Assembly (NCBI RefSeq): GCF_032678705.1 | Contig: NZ_JAVTSS010000001.1 | Span: 682,001-746,000, forward strand | DNA: 64,000 nucleotides | Direction of reading: 5' to 3' | Source of the DNA: Pedobacter frigiditerrae | GTDB lineage: Bacteria; Bacteroidota; Bacteroidia; Sphingobacteriales; Sphingobacteriaceae | In this document: positions 42,808 to 51,766 of the stretch, one piece after another | How the letters are laid out: each line of letters begins with the position of its first letter | Position numbering within the stretch: position 1 is the stretch's first letter | Made by a program: the position numbers and the translations under genes | The notes under the pieces: model-generated | Databases searched by the model: none | Seen by the model: the letters and a program-made list of their open reading frames with translations, nothing else | What the model was told of the DNA's origin: nothing

Positions 42808-45285
42808 TTACTTAAACTTGTAAGCAAGAGTAGTTACGAATTGGCGAGGAGCAATAGGGTTAACGCTATAGTTTTCGTGCACATAATAGTTTAGTGCATT
42901 TGTAATGTTTGAAACTTTTGCCAATAATGAAAGGCTCCTCCAAGAATACCCAGCAGAAAAATCAACTGTTGTAAATGCATCTAAAGGTATTAAACGTAAA
43001 GTTGTAGCAGCTTTATTATCATTCCAACCGCCATTGCGTTTTCCTGTATAAAAAACTGAAGTTCCTAATTTTAAGCCCTTAGCTTTTCCTTCTTGTACAG
43101 TGTAAAATAGCGTTGCGTTACCAGTATGTTTGGTTGTGCCTACCAAGCGTACATCTTCTAACATACCTGATAAAACAACCGTAGTAGTAGCATTTGGATT
43201 AGCAGGTGTTGGAGCAGGAACTATGTTTGTTGTAATTAGAGCAGTGTTGGTGTAGCGCATAAAGTTATAGCTATATCCCGCAATAAAATTTAATCCAGGT
43301 AAAATAGTTCCTGTTAAATCTGCCTCAAGCCCGTCACTTTTAGTAGTTCCATTTAATTGTTTAATGTTGCTGTTTGAGTTGATATTTCCTTGAGCATCAA
43401 ACTCTGCAGTTTGTGCGATGTTGCTGTTAACTTTTCTATATACTGCTAAATTAGCTGTTAATCTACCTCCAAAAAGGTCGTTTTTAATACCAAACTCATA
43501 ATCATCAACTATTGATGGGGGAAGAGCTGCAAGGAAAATATCAGTTCCAGAATTAGCTATAAAATTATTGGCGTAGCTCACATATAATGATGTAGATTGT
43601 AGAGGCTGATAAATTAATGCAAATTTTGGAGAAAATGCATCTTCAATTTTAGTTGCAGCACGTGTTACTGCCCCTGTTTCGAAAACAGTAGTTCTAGTAG
43701 GAGCATTTTTTTGATCGGTATAACGAATGCCAGCTAATACTTTAAATTTGTTTGTAATTTCGATTAAATCTTGTACAAAAGCCCCGTAACGATAAACTGG
43801 TGTAAGTGTTTCGCTAATATTAAAAGTAGTTGGCATTAAACCTGAGCCATAGTAAGTATTTGGATCAAGTAGGTTTACGTTACCATAATTATATGTGGTA
43901 ATTGCGGTACCATTTGCATTTTTACCATAATTAAAACCGTTACTTGTAACTCTTGATTGATCTGCATCCAAACCAATTAATACGGTATGCTTAATTTTTC
44001 CAGTATTAAATATACCAGTTAAATTTATTTGTTGATTATAAGTGTATTCTTGTGTTTTAGCTCTTGTTAAATTACGAGCTACAACACCTGCTGCATTTGC
44101 CGCAGGACGTTCTGCTCCAAAATAATCCCTGCCATAAGATTGAAATGAACTTATAACGTTCATTTTCCAATCGTCATTGAATTTATGGTTTACGTTTAAT
44201 TGGCTGGTTATAGTATTTGTGTTATTGTAGGCCCAAGGTGTATTAAGAAATTTGTTCCTGCCAAAATCTATAATTTTGCTACCAAAAGACCCTACACCGA
44301 AATCTGGTGTGTAATCACTTTTTAAATAATCACCTTGTAACAAAACATCTGTTTTATCACTTATTTTATAAAGTAAGGAAGGATTTACATAAACACGATT
44401 AGACTTTACATTATCTCTAAAACTTCCTGCTTTTTCGTAGGTGCTAATCGCTCTAAAAGCTAGTTTTTGAGAGATAGGACCATAAACATCTACCATTGGT
44501 TTATATTGATCATAACTTCCTGTACGCATAGATACCTGACCTCCATACTCAAATTGTGGTTTTTTGGTAACCATGTTTATAACGGCTCCACCAGTAACAC
44601 CACCATATAATAAGGCAGCACTACCTTTTAAAACTTCTACAGATTCTAAAGTACTAGCTTCTGGACTTCCTCCAATAGAAGTACGACTTCCATTTTTAAA
44701 AGTGTTATTGCTTCCTAAGCTGTAACCACGAGCATAAAAATTCTCTCCCACACTACCACGATTTGCACCTAATGCTACACCATTAACATTTTTCATTACA
44801 TCTCCCAAGCGATCAGCTTGTTGATCTGCAATAACTTGACTTGTGATGATTTGCGCAGATTGAGGTAAGTCTTTAGTTGGTATATTGGTTTTACCTAAGT
44901 TAACAGGTTTTGAATTTGGTGTTCTATAACCATTTACCGCAACTTCTTTAAGTTTTGAAGATGATTCTGCAATGGCAAAATCTACAGTTGTAGTTTGACC
45001 ACTTGTCACCGAAACTTGTTTCTCTTGTGCAATTGTTCCAATTGCAGAAATTTTTAAGGTGTAGTTGCCTGCACTAACATTTTTGATAATGAAATTTCCA
45101 TTTTCGTCTGTTTGGCTTGCTTTATTTGTGTTCAATAAACCTACGTTTACGTATGGAGCCGGTTTGCCATCGCTGGTTTTAACAACACCTGATATGATGC
45201 CGTTTTTTGTTTGGGCCTGCACATTCCCAAACAGGAATATGGAAATAGTGATGACACTAAGGATCTGAGTAAATAATTTATTCAT
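42808..45285 (-). CDS. TonB-dependent siderophore-type receptor
   Basis: 825 residues from the ATG at 45285; a longer frame would put 20 hydrophobic residues ahead of the true signal MNKLFTQILSVITISIFLFG. After the signal (..GNVQAQ) come a carboxypeptidase-like regulatory domain (about 28-110), a plug (LPQSAQIITSQVIADQQADRLGD; GVTGGAVINMVTKKP) and a beta-barrel ending in TTLAYKFK. The plug motifs match the FhuA/FpvA-type siderophore receptors. No siderophore biosynthesis genes are nearby. A consensus promoter and palindromic operator candidate lie upstream, suggesting iron control. Confidence 0.9.
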   Translation of the reverse strand: MNKLFTQILSVITISIFLFGNVQAQTKNGIISGVVKTSDGKPAPYVNVGLLNTNKASQTDENGNFIIKNVSAGNYTLKISAIGTIAQEKQVSVTSGQTTTVDFAIAESSSKLKEVAVNGYRTPNSKPVNLGKTNIPTKDLPQSAQIITSQVIADQQADRLGDVMKNVNGVALGANRGSVGENFYARGYSLGSNNTFKNGSRTSIGGSPEASTLESVEVLKGSAALLYGGVTGGAVINMVTKKPQFEYGGQVSMRTGSYDQYKPMVDVYGPISQKLAFRAISTYEKAGSFRDNVKSNRVYVNPSLLYKISDKTDVLLQGDYLKSDYTPDFGVGSFGSKIIDFGRNKFLNTPWAYNNTNTITSQLNVNHKFNDDWKMNVISSFQSYGRDYFGAERPAANAAGVVARNLTRAKTQEYTYNQQINLTGIFNTGKIKHTVLIGLDADQSRVTSNGFNYGKNANGTAITTYNYGNVNLLDPNTYYGSGLMPTTFNISETLTPVYRYGAFVQDLIEITNKFKVLAGIRYTDQKNAPTRTTVFETGAVTRAATKIEDAFSPKFALIYQPLQSTSLYVSYANNFIANSGTDIFLAALPPSIVDDYEFGIKNDLFGGRLTANLAVYRKVNSNIAQTAEFDAQGNINSNSNIKQLNGTTKSDGLEADLTGTILPGLNFIAGYSYNFMRYTNTALITTNIVPAPTPANPNATTTVVLSGMLEDVRLVGTTKHTGNATLFYTVQEGKAKGLKLGTSVFYTGKRNGGWNDNKAATTLRLIPLDAFTTVDFSAGYSWRSLSLLAKVSNITNALNYYVHENYSVNPIAPRQFVTTLAYKFK

Positions 45286-45315
45286 CTTTTTATTTGGATT
45301 AATTCTAAACAGCGG

Positions 45316-45346
45316 CAAAGATATAATCCAAGCTAATAAAAGCAAA
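45316..45346 (-). promoter_or_regulatory. Consensus promoter of the siderophore-type receptor gene
   Basis: TTTG (45343-45346), exactly 19 nt, TATCTTTG (45316-45323) on the minus strand. Confidence 0.8.
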
Positions 45347-45348
45347 AT

Positions 45349-45371
45349 TTATTTAGACTTATTTTAAATAA
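45349..45371. promoter_or_regulatory. Palindromic operator candidate (Fur-like position)
   Basis: 23-bp palindrome: the left half TTATTTAGACT and the inverse of the right half ATTTTAAATAA agree at 9 of 11 positions. It lies 2 bp upstream of the -33 box of the receptor promoter. Fur binding is an inference from gene type and position. Confidence 0.5.
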
Positions 45372-45505
45372 TGAAGAAATAGTTGCCTCAGTCTTAGGTA
45401 ATGAAGTTTTTAATTCTATCTATAGTTGAGTAAACGATAAGATAAAGTAAGGCTCCCAGTATAGTGGTTGTAAAAAAAGAAATTTAAACGAAAAATGAAA
45501 TGGTA

Positions 45506-46522
45506 TTAGCTGTTTCTTACAAACAAATCTGTTTCTAATACTTTCTTCTCGAATTCTTCTACGGGATATTTGGCTTCGATAAGTTGTAATAACATCTGAG
45601 TAGCCAATTTCCCTATTTCAAATGCTGGCTGGCGAACAGAAGTAAGGGATGGATTAAACAAGTCGAGCACATCTGAGTTACTAAAACCTGCAATAGCCAT
45701 GTCTTCCGGTACAGCAATTCTTAAATTTTTAAATACGCTTAAACAACCTGTACTTAAACGATCGCCAGCTACAAATATCGCATCTGGTTTTTCAGGTAAG
45801 GCCATTAATTCTTTAATTGCATTTTCCATTTCTTCATAAATCATTCCGCCATGCGGACAATGTTTAATATAGGCAGGATTAAGCTCAATGTTATTTGCTT
45901 TGAGGGCATTTTCATATCCTTTTAAGCGCTCAATGCTTATGGATAGTTGTGTAGAACTTGTTAAGTGGGCAATACGTTTATATCCAGATTTTATGAGATG
46001 ATTTGTAGCTTCAAAAGCCCCTTTTTCGTTATTAGCAATTACTTTATGGGTTTCAATTTCATCAGCAACGCGATCAAAAAATACAATTGGCAAACCTCTT
46101 TCATGTAATGAAGTAAGATGTGATATGTCTTGCGTTTGAGAAGATAATGATACTAATAAGCCATCGACAGATCTAGAAGCCAAATGCTGAACATTAATTA
46201 CCTCACGGTCAAAAGATTCATGTGTTTGAGTGAGGATAACATGGTAACCTCTATCATAAGCGATAGATTCAATTCCATTAATTGCTTGAGAAAAATAACT
46301 ATTAGCCACCTCGCTAACCACTACACCTATAGATTTGCTGCGACGTTCCTTTAAGCTTAATGCAATAGGATTTGGTTGATAGTTGATTTCCTTTGCATAA
46401 GCGAGTACTATTTTCTTGGTGGCAGCGCTTATTTCATGGGTATCTCTTAACGCTCTAGAAACCGTTGAGGTGGAGAGGCCTAAAGCTTTTGCAATATCTT
46501 TTATGGTTACGGGCTCAAACAT
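45506..46522 (-). CDS. LacI-family transcriptional regulator of the pectin locus
   Basis: 338 residues from the ATG at 46522; an ATG seven codons upstream is less typical. N-terminal HTH VTIKDIAKALGLSTSTVSRAL, hinge helix region NYQPNPIALSLKERRSKSIGVV, then a periplasmic-binding-protein-type effector domain. It is divergent from susC, which fits a local regulator responding to a pectin breakdown product. Four matching 16-bp sites in the locus are its likely operators. Confidence 0.9.
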   Translation of the reverse strand: MFEPVTIKDIAKALGLSTSTVSRALRDTHEISAATKKIVLAYAKEINYQPNPIALSLKERRSKSIGVVVSEVANSYFSQAINGIESIAYDRGYHVILTQTHESFDREVINVQHLASRSVDGLLVSLSSQTQDISHLTSLHERGLPIVFFDRVADEIETHKVIANNEKGAFEATNHLIKSGYKRIAHLTSSTQLSISIERLKGYENALKANNIELNPAYIKHCPHGGMIYEEMENAIKELMALPEKPDAIFVAGDRLSTGCLSVFKNLRIAVPEDMAIAGFSNSDVLDLFNPSLTSVRQPAFEIGKLATQMLLQLIEAKYPVEEFEKKVLETDLFVRNS

Positions 46523-46634
46523 AGTTGAAGCAATATTCTGCAAATATTTTAACGGTAAAAATCAAAGTATAATATTACGATTTTTTTCTGAGGCTTAAAG
46601 ATAAAATTTAGATAACACTTTTTGGTAACGTTGT

Positions 46635-46650
46635 CGGGAACGATTGCACA
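46635..46650. promoter_or_regulatory. LacI-type operator candidate, site 1 (susC/lacI)
   Basis: CGGGAACGATTGCACA in the divergent intergenic region. It differs from the uxaB site at one base. A weaker related site, GGTAACGTTGTC, lies 12 bp upstream at 46624-46635. Confidence 0.65.
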
Positions 46651-46693
46651 GATTTAGTGTCCTGTACTGTTATGGTTTATAAAAAAAACAATG

Positions 46694-46701
46694 TAGACTT
46701 G
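46694..46701 (+). promoter_or_regulatory. -7-like box of the susC operon
   Basis: TAGACTTG, within ATGTAGACTTGT (46691-46702 region), a 12-mer that recurs before the GH28 gene. It is one mismatch from TAnnTTTG; the -33 position is poor, as in activated promoters. Confidence 0.45.
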
Positions 46702-46751
46702 TTTAAGTAAAGGCTGTTAAAAGGTCTAATAACCAAATATAATTTTAATGT

Positions 46752-49700
46752 ATGAAAAAAATTCTACTGCTTCTTTGGATGCTGGCTATAGGTATGACTA
46801 TGGCCAAGGCACAACAAACAAGGCAAATCTCGGGAAAAGTAACAGAAAAGGCTAGTAAGCAAGCCATCCCAGGAGCCTCTGTTTCCATTAAAGGTACAAC
46901 AACCAGTACAAGTACCGACGCAAACGGCCAATTTGTAATTAACATTCCAAATTCAGGAACTGTAGTCTTGCAAGCCAAATACTTGGGTTTTCAACTTCAG
47001 GAAATAACTGTTGGTAAAGAAACAAAGGTAAATTTTGCGCTTGATGAAGATGTATCCACTTTAAACGAAGTGATGATTAATGTGGGTTATGGTACGGTTC
47101 GCAAAAAAGATTTAACCGGTTCGGTATCATCGATTAGCGCTGAGGTAATTGCAGCTGCTCCAGTCTCTTCAGCTTTGGAGGCTATACAAGGACGCTTAGC
47201 TGGTATTAGCATTGCTTCAACAGAAGGTTCCCCAGATGCTCAAATGAGTGTTAGGGTAAGGGGTGGTGCATCTATCACGAGTGATAATACACCACTTTAT
47301 ATTGTTGATGGTTTTCCTGTTGGCTCAATTGCAGATATTGCTCCACAAGATATAGAAAGCATAGATATTTTAAAGGATGCTTCTTCTGCCGCAATTTATG
47401 GTTCTAGAGGTGCAAATGGTGTTGTTTTAGTAACTACAAAAAGTGGTAAAGCGGGTAAAACAAATATAAGCTATAATGTTTTTGGAGGTACAAGGCAAAT
47501 GGCAAATAAGTTAACTGTACTTACGCCTTTAGATTATGTAACATGGCAATATGAAAGAGCATTATTAGAGAAAACGCCAAATGATTATGCACAATATTTT
47601 GGGAACTACCAGGATATAGATTTGTATGCGAACGTACAACCAAATGATTGGCAAGACATTATATTCGGTCGTACTGGAACAACCATTAACAATAATTTAA
47701 GTATTAGTGGTGGTAGTGATAAAACAAAATATACATTGAGCTATAGTTTTGTAAAAGATAAGGCAATTATGCAATTGTCTGATTTTCAAAGACAAAATGT
47801 TAATTTTAAGCTAAATCATAAATTGTATGATAATTTGACATTAGATTTTGGAGTTCGTTATGCTGATACGAAAACAAATGGTGGTGGTGCAAATGAGCAG
47901 AATGAAAAATCTTCTGCAGATTCACGTTTAAAAAATGCAATGTTATATCCTCCATTTACAGTGCCTGGTTTAACATCATCAACAGAAACCAACGACGAAT
48001 TTAACTTATATAGTCCGTTAACTTCAATTACTGATAATAATCAATCTATCCATAGAAAAACCTATAATATTAATGGGGCTGTAACTTATGAGATTATTGA
48101 TAATTTGAAATTGCGTTCTGAAGTTGGTTATGATGGGATTAGAAATGATTTAGATCGTTTTTACGGATTAACAACTTATTATGTGAAAAATCTTTCAGAT
48201 TATCCTAATTTTCCGGTTTTAAATTCTAATAACACAAATAGAAATGCAATAAGAAATACCAATACATTAAATTACACTTTCAGTAAAATTCTGAATAAAG
48301 ACCATAATCTTAATGTTTTAGTAGGACATGAATATCTTAAGGAAGAGCAAAACGCTTTACAAACCGAAGTTCGTGGTTTTCCTAAAACATTTGCATTTGA
48401 ACAAACTAGGTTACTTACTACCCAAGGAAAGGCATCCCTAATCGATAATAATTATGCGCCTGATAATAAATTGCTTTCTTTTTTTGGTAGAGCAAATTAT
48501 GATTATAAAGGTAAATATTTATTAAGTGCAGCTTTAAGGATAGATGGCTCTTCTAAATTTGCTAAAGGAAATCAATGGGGATATTTTCCTTCAGTTTCTG
48601 GAGCATGGAGAGTTTCTCAAGAAGATTTCATGAATGATACTAAATCTTGGTTAACAGATTTAAAATTAAGAGCAAGTTATGGTGCAGCCGGTAATAATAA
48701 TATTCCTACTGGTCAAATGACTCAATCTTTTTTAAATTCTAATACAGTTTGGGTAAATGGAGCTAATAATTATTGGGCAGCTTCTAAAACCATGGCTAAC
48801 CCAGATTTGAAGTGGGAGACAAATGTGACAAGAAATATAGGTTTAGATTTTGCAATCCTTGATTCTAGGGTTACTGGAACAATAGATGCTTATTTAAATA
48901 AAACTAAAAACCTTTTACTTGCCGTTCAAACTCCAGGTACAGGTTATGATATACAATTTCGTAATGTAGGCCAAACAGAGAATAAGGGTTTAGAGTTTTC
49001 TGTAAACTGGAGTGCAGTGAAAAAAACAAATTTCGATTTCTCAGTAAATGCTAATATTAGTTTCAACAGAAATAAGGTAGTATCATTAGGGCCTCTTAAA
49101 AATATCCTAGGTACTTCTGGCTGGGCATCAACAGAGATTGGTGCAGATTATTTAGTAGAAACTGGTGCTTCTATAGGTCGTATTTATGGTTATAAAAATG
49201 CGGGCAGATATGAAGTTTCAGATTTTTCAGGATATAATTCGGCTACAGATACTTGGACATTGAAACCTGGTGTAGTTGATGGTTCAGCCTTTCTAGGTAC
49301 AATTCGCCCTGGTACAATGAAAATACAAGATATATCTGGTGATGGAAAAATCGATTTATCAGATAGGTCAATTATTGGTAATGCAAATCCGTTAAATACT
49401 GGTGGTTTCTCATTAAACTCTAGAATTTATAATTTTGATATTGGTGCTTATTTTAATTGGAGCTACGGAAATGACGTTTACAATGCCAATAAAATAGAAT
49501 ATACTTCTAGCAGTAAATATAGCTCTAGAAATATGATTGATATCATGGCAACTGGTAAACGTTGGACAAATCTTCGTGCTGATGGAACACTAAGCAATGA
49601 CCCTGCAGAATTAGCAGCAATGAATGCTAACACCACGCTTTGGTCTCCATTTTCTAAAGCTTTTGTGTTAAGTGATTGGGCTGTAGAAGATGCTTCATTC

Positions 49701-49937
49701 TTGAGATTGTCTACCGTTACTGTAGGTTATACATTACCTGCAAATATTTCGCAGAAATTAAAAATGAAAAAATTAAGGGTTTATGCTTCTGGTTATAATC
49801 TGTGGTTGTGGACTAATTACACTGGTTTTGATCCGGAAGTTTCTACGAGAAGAAAAGATACCTTAACACCAGGTGTAGATTATTCTGCTTACCCAAGAAG
49901 TAAATCATTCATTTTTGGATTAAACGTTAATTTTTAG
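46752..49937 (+). CDS. SusC/RagA-family TonB-linked outer-membrane transporter
   Basis: 1061 residues. Signal peptide (LLWMLAIGMTMAKAQ), carboxypeptidase-like regulatory domain (about 28-100), SusC plug signature with VNVGYGTVRKKDLTGSVSS-type start (here MINVGYGTVRKKDLTGS), VRGGASITSDNTPLYIVDGFPV and IDILKDASSAAIYGSRGANGVV, and a barrel ending in FIFGLNVNF. It imports oligosaccharides, here most likely pectin fragments, together with the SusD protein encoded 22 nt downstream. First gene of the susC-susD-FN3 operon. Confidence 0.97.
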   Translation: MKKILLLLWMLAIGMTMAKAQQTRQISGKVTEKASKQAIPGASVSIKGTTTSTSTDANGQFVINIPNSGTVVLQAKYLGFQLQEITVGKETKVNFALDEDVSTLNEVMINVGYGTVRKKDLTGSVSSISAEVIAAAPVSSALEAIQGRLAGISIASTEGSPDAQMSVRVRGGASITSDNTPLYIVDGFPVGSIADIAPQDIESIDILKDASSAAIYGSRGANGVVLVTTKSGKAGKTNISYNVFGGTRQMANKLTVLTPLDYVTWQYERALLEKTPNDYAQYFGNYQDIDLYANVQPNDWQDIIFGRTGTTINNNLSISGGSDKTKYTLSYSFVKDKAIMQLSDFQRQNVNFKLNHKLYDNLTLDFGVRYADTKTNGGGANEQNEKSSADSRLKNAMLYPPFTVPGLTSSTETNDEFNLYSPLTSITDNNQSIHRKTYNINGAVTYEIIDNLKLRSEVGYDGIRNDLDRFYGLTTYYVKNLSDYPNFPVLNSNNTNRNAIRNTNTLNYTFSKILNKDHNLNVLVGHEYLKEEQNALQTEVRGFPKTFAFEQTRLLTTQGKASLIDNNYAPDNKLLSFFGRANYDYKGKYLLSAALRIDGSSKFAKGNQWGYFPSVSGAWRVSQEDFMNDTKSWLTDLKLRASYGAAGNNNIPTGQMTQSFLNSNTVWVNGANNYWAASKTMANPDLKWETNVTRNIGLDFAILDSRVTGTIDAYLNKTKNLLLAVQTPGTGYDIQFRNVGQTENKGLEFSVNWSAVKKTNFDFSVNANISFNRNKVVSLGPLKNILGTSGWASTEIGADYLVETGASIGRIYGYKNAGRYEVSDFSGYNSATDTWTLKPGVVDGSAFLGTIRPGTMKIQDISGDGKIDLSDRSIIGNANPLNTGGFSLNSRIYNFDIGAYFNWSYGNDVYNANKIEYTSSSKYSSRNMIDIMATGKRWTNLRADGTLSNDPAELAAMNANTTLWSPFSKAFVLSDWAVEDASFLRLSTVTVGYTLPANISQKLKMKKLRVYASGYNLWLWTNYTGFDPEVSTRRKDTLTPGVDYSAYPRSKSFIFGLNVNF

Positions 49938-49959
49938 GAAAATATTTAAATAAAAGAAT

Positions 49960-51756
49960 ATGAAAAAGATAATATATATACTATTTGTTTTTGCAGGATT
50001 TGCAGCGATAAGTAGTTGTAAAAATGCTTTGGATGCACCAGCAAAATCTACATTGGACGAATCGGTTATTTTTTCAACACCAGGTTTAGCTGAAGGGGCA
50101 ATTGCAGGGGTTTTACAATCGTTTGGAGAAACCAACTCATATCGCGGTCGCTTTTTGGTTTATTATGGAGTTAATAATGACACTGAAGTATATAATTCAT
50201 TAAAGGCAACAGGTGATGATAAAGCAAGATTAAGTAACAATAATACCAATGTAAATAATAGCCAAATGAATACTTTGGATAATGCTTACGCTAAATTTTA
50301 CGAGGGTATTGAGAGAGCGAACTTAGCCATAAGAGGAATTAGGACTTACGGAAAAATAGAAAGTAACCCACAAATGGCACAAATCTTAGGGCAAATATTA
50401 ACTTTAAGAGCTGTTGTTTATAACGATTTAATTAAAGGTTGGGGCGATGTTCCAGCTAGGTTTGAGCCAGTAACAACAGAAACTAGTTATTTGCCTAGAA
50501 GCGATAGAGATGTTATTTACAAACAATTATTGGCCGATTTAAATGAAGCTGCAGGTTATTTGCCTTGGCCAAATGAAAATGCAAGCACTAACAGTGTTGA
50601 AAAAGTAAATAAAGCATTTGCAAAAGGATTGAGAGCCCGCTTAGCTTTAGCAGCTGGTGGTTATGCGCAACGTTTAGATGGAACTGTGAAACTAAGTGCC
50701 GATCCAGAATTATCTCGTGATAAAATGTATGCCATTGCTAAAAAAGAGTGCTTAGAAATTATCGCTAGTGGTAAATTAAGATTGCTTGGTTATGAGGAAA
50801 TCTTCAGAAAGTTAAATGAAGAAACAGGTGCTGCTGGATTAGAATCGATGTGGGAAATTCCGTTTAGTGAAGGTAGAGGTAGGGTTATTTTTGATTTAGG
50901 TGTTAGACACGCAAAAACAGATCAATATACTGGACAAAACAAAGGCGGTACAAATGGTCCTAATCCAATCATGTTATATGAGTATGAAAAAGAGGATGTA
51001 CGTAGAGATGTGAGCATTGTTCCTTACGGATGGGATGGTGGTGATGGTACTAAAGGTGCAGCTCAAGTTCCATCTTCATTAAGTGCTTTATATTTTGGTA
51101 AATATCGTTATGAGTGGATGAAACGCAGAGTAACATCTACAAATGATGATGGTTTAAACTGGATGTACATGCGTTATGCTGATGTAGTTTTAATGGCTGC
51201 TGAAGCGGTTAATGATATCGACGGTCCAGCTGCAGCAGCTCCATATTTAAAAATGATTCGCGATAGGGCCTACCCAACCGCACCTGCAAAGGTCACTTCG
51301 TTTATGAGTACGGCAACAGCTTCTAAAGCAGCATTTTTTGATGCTGTTGTAAATGAAAGAGCGTTAGAGTTTACTGGAGAAATGCTAAGAAAAGCAGATT
51401 TAATACGTTGGAACTTGTTAGATTCTAAATTAGCTGATGCTAAATTGAAATTACAACAGTTAGAAGCCAGAACAGGAAAATATGCTAATCTTCCTGCTAA
51501 GATTTATTATAAAACCCTAGCAAATGGAGAAACTGTTGAAATTTATGGTTTAAACTTTGGCGATACAGATGCTATTGGCGCTGCTGGTGGTTATACGGCT
51601 AATAAAGCTTGGACTCTTGGACCAACTACAGACCCAATTAAATATTGGGATGCTTTGTTTGTAAAACAACCAAATTTGCAACAATATTGGCCTATTTGGC
51701 AAGTTTTCTTAGACGCTTCTAATGGAATGCTAAATAATAAACCTTTAAACTTATAA
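49960..51756 (+). CDS. SusD/RagB-family surface lipoprotein
   Basis: 598 residues, lipoprotein signal (FAAISSCKNALD, Cys20). SusD-type helical TPR core with YNDLIKGWGDVPARFEPV, LADLNEAAGYLPW, AKGLRARLALAAGG and the C-terminal NWMYMRYADVVLMAAEAVN and VVNERALEFTGEMLRKADLIRW motifs. It forms the lid on SusC and binds the glycan at the cell surface. Encoded 22 nt after susC and 10 nt before the next lipoprotein. Confidence 0.96.
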   Translation: MKKIIYILFVFAGFAAISSCKNALDAPAKSTLDESVIFSTPGLAEGAIAGVLQSFGETNSYRGRFLVYYGVNNDTEVYNSLKATGDDKARLSNNNTNVNNSQMNTLDNAYAKFYEGIERANLAIRGIRTYGKIESNPQMAQILGQILTLRAVVYNDLIKGWGDVPARFEPVTTETSYLPRSDRDVIYKQLLADLNEAAGYLPWPNENASTNSVEKVNKAFAKGLRARLALAAGGYAQRLDGTVKLSADPELSRDKMYAIAKKECLEIIASGKLRLLGYEEIFRKLNEETGAAGLESMWEIPFSEGRGRVIFDLGVRHAKTDQYTGQNKGGTNGPNPIMLYEYEKEDVRRDVSIVPYGWDGGDGTKGAAQVPSSLSALYFGKYRYEWMKRRVTSTNDDGLNWMYMRYADVVLMAAEAVNDIDGPAAAAPYLKMIRDRAYPTAPAKVTSFMSTATASKAAFFDAVVNERALEFTGEMLRKADLIRWNLLDSKLADAKLKLQQLEARTGKYANLPAKIYYKTLANGETVEIYGLNFGDTDAIGAAGGYTANKAWTLGPTTDPIKYWDALFVKQPNLQQYWPIWQVFLDASNGMLNNKPLNL

Positions 51757-51766
51757 ACTCAAGGGT

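Noticed and set aside
45286..45345. 20-residue extension of the siderophore-type receptor
   Set aside because: It would include the consensus -7 box and precede a complete signal peptide.
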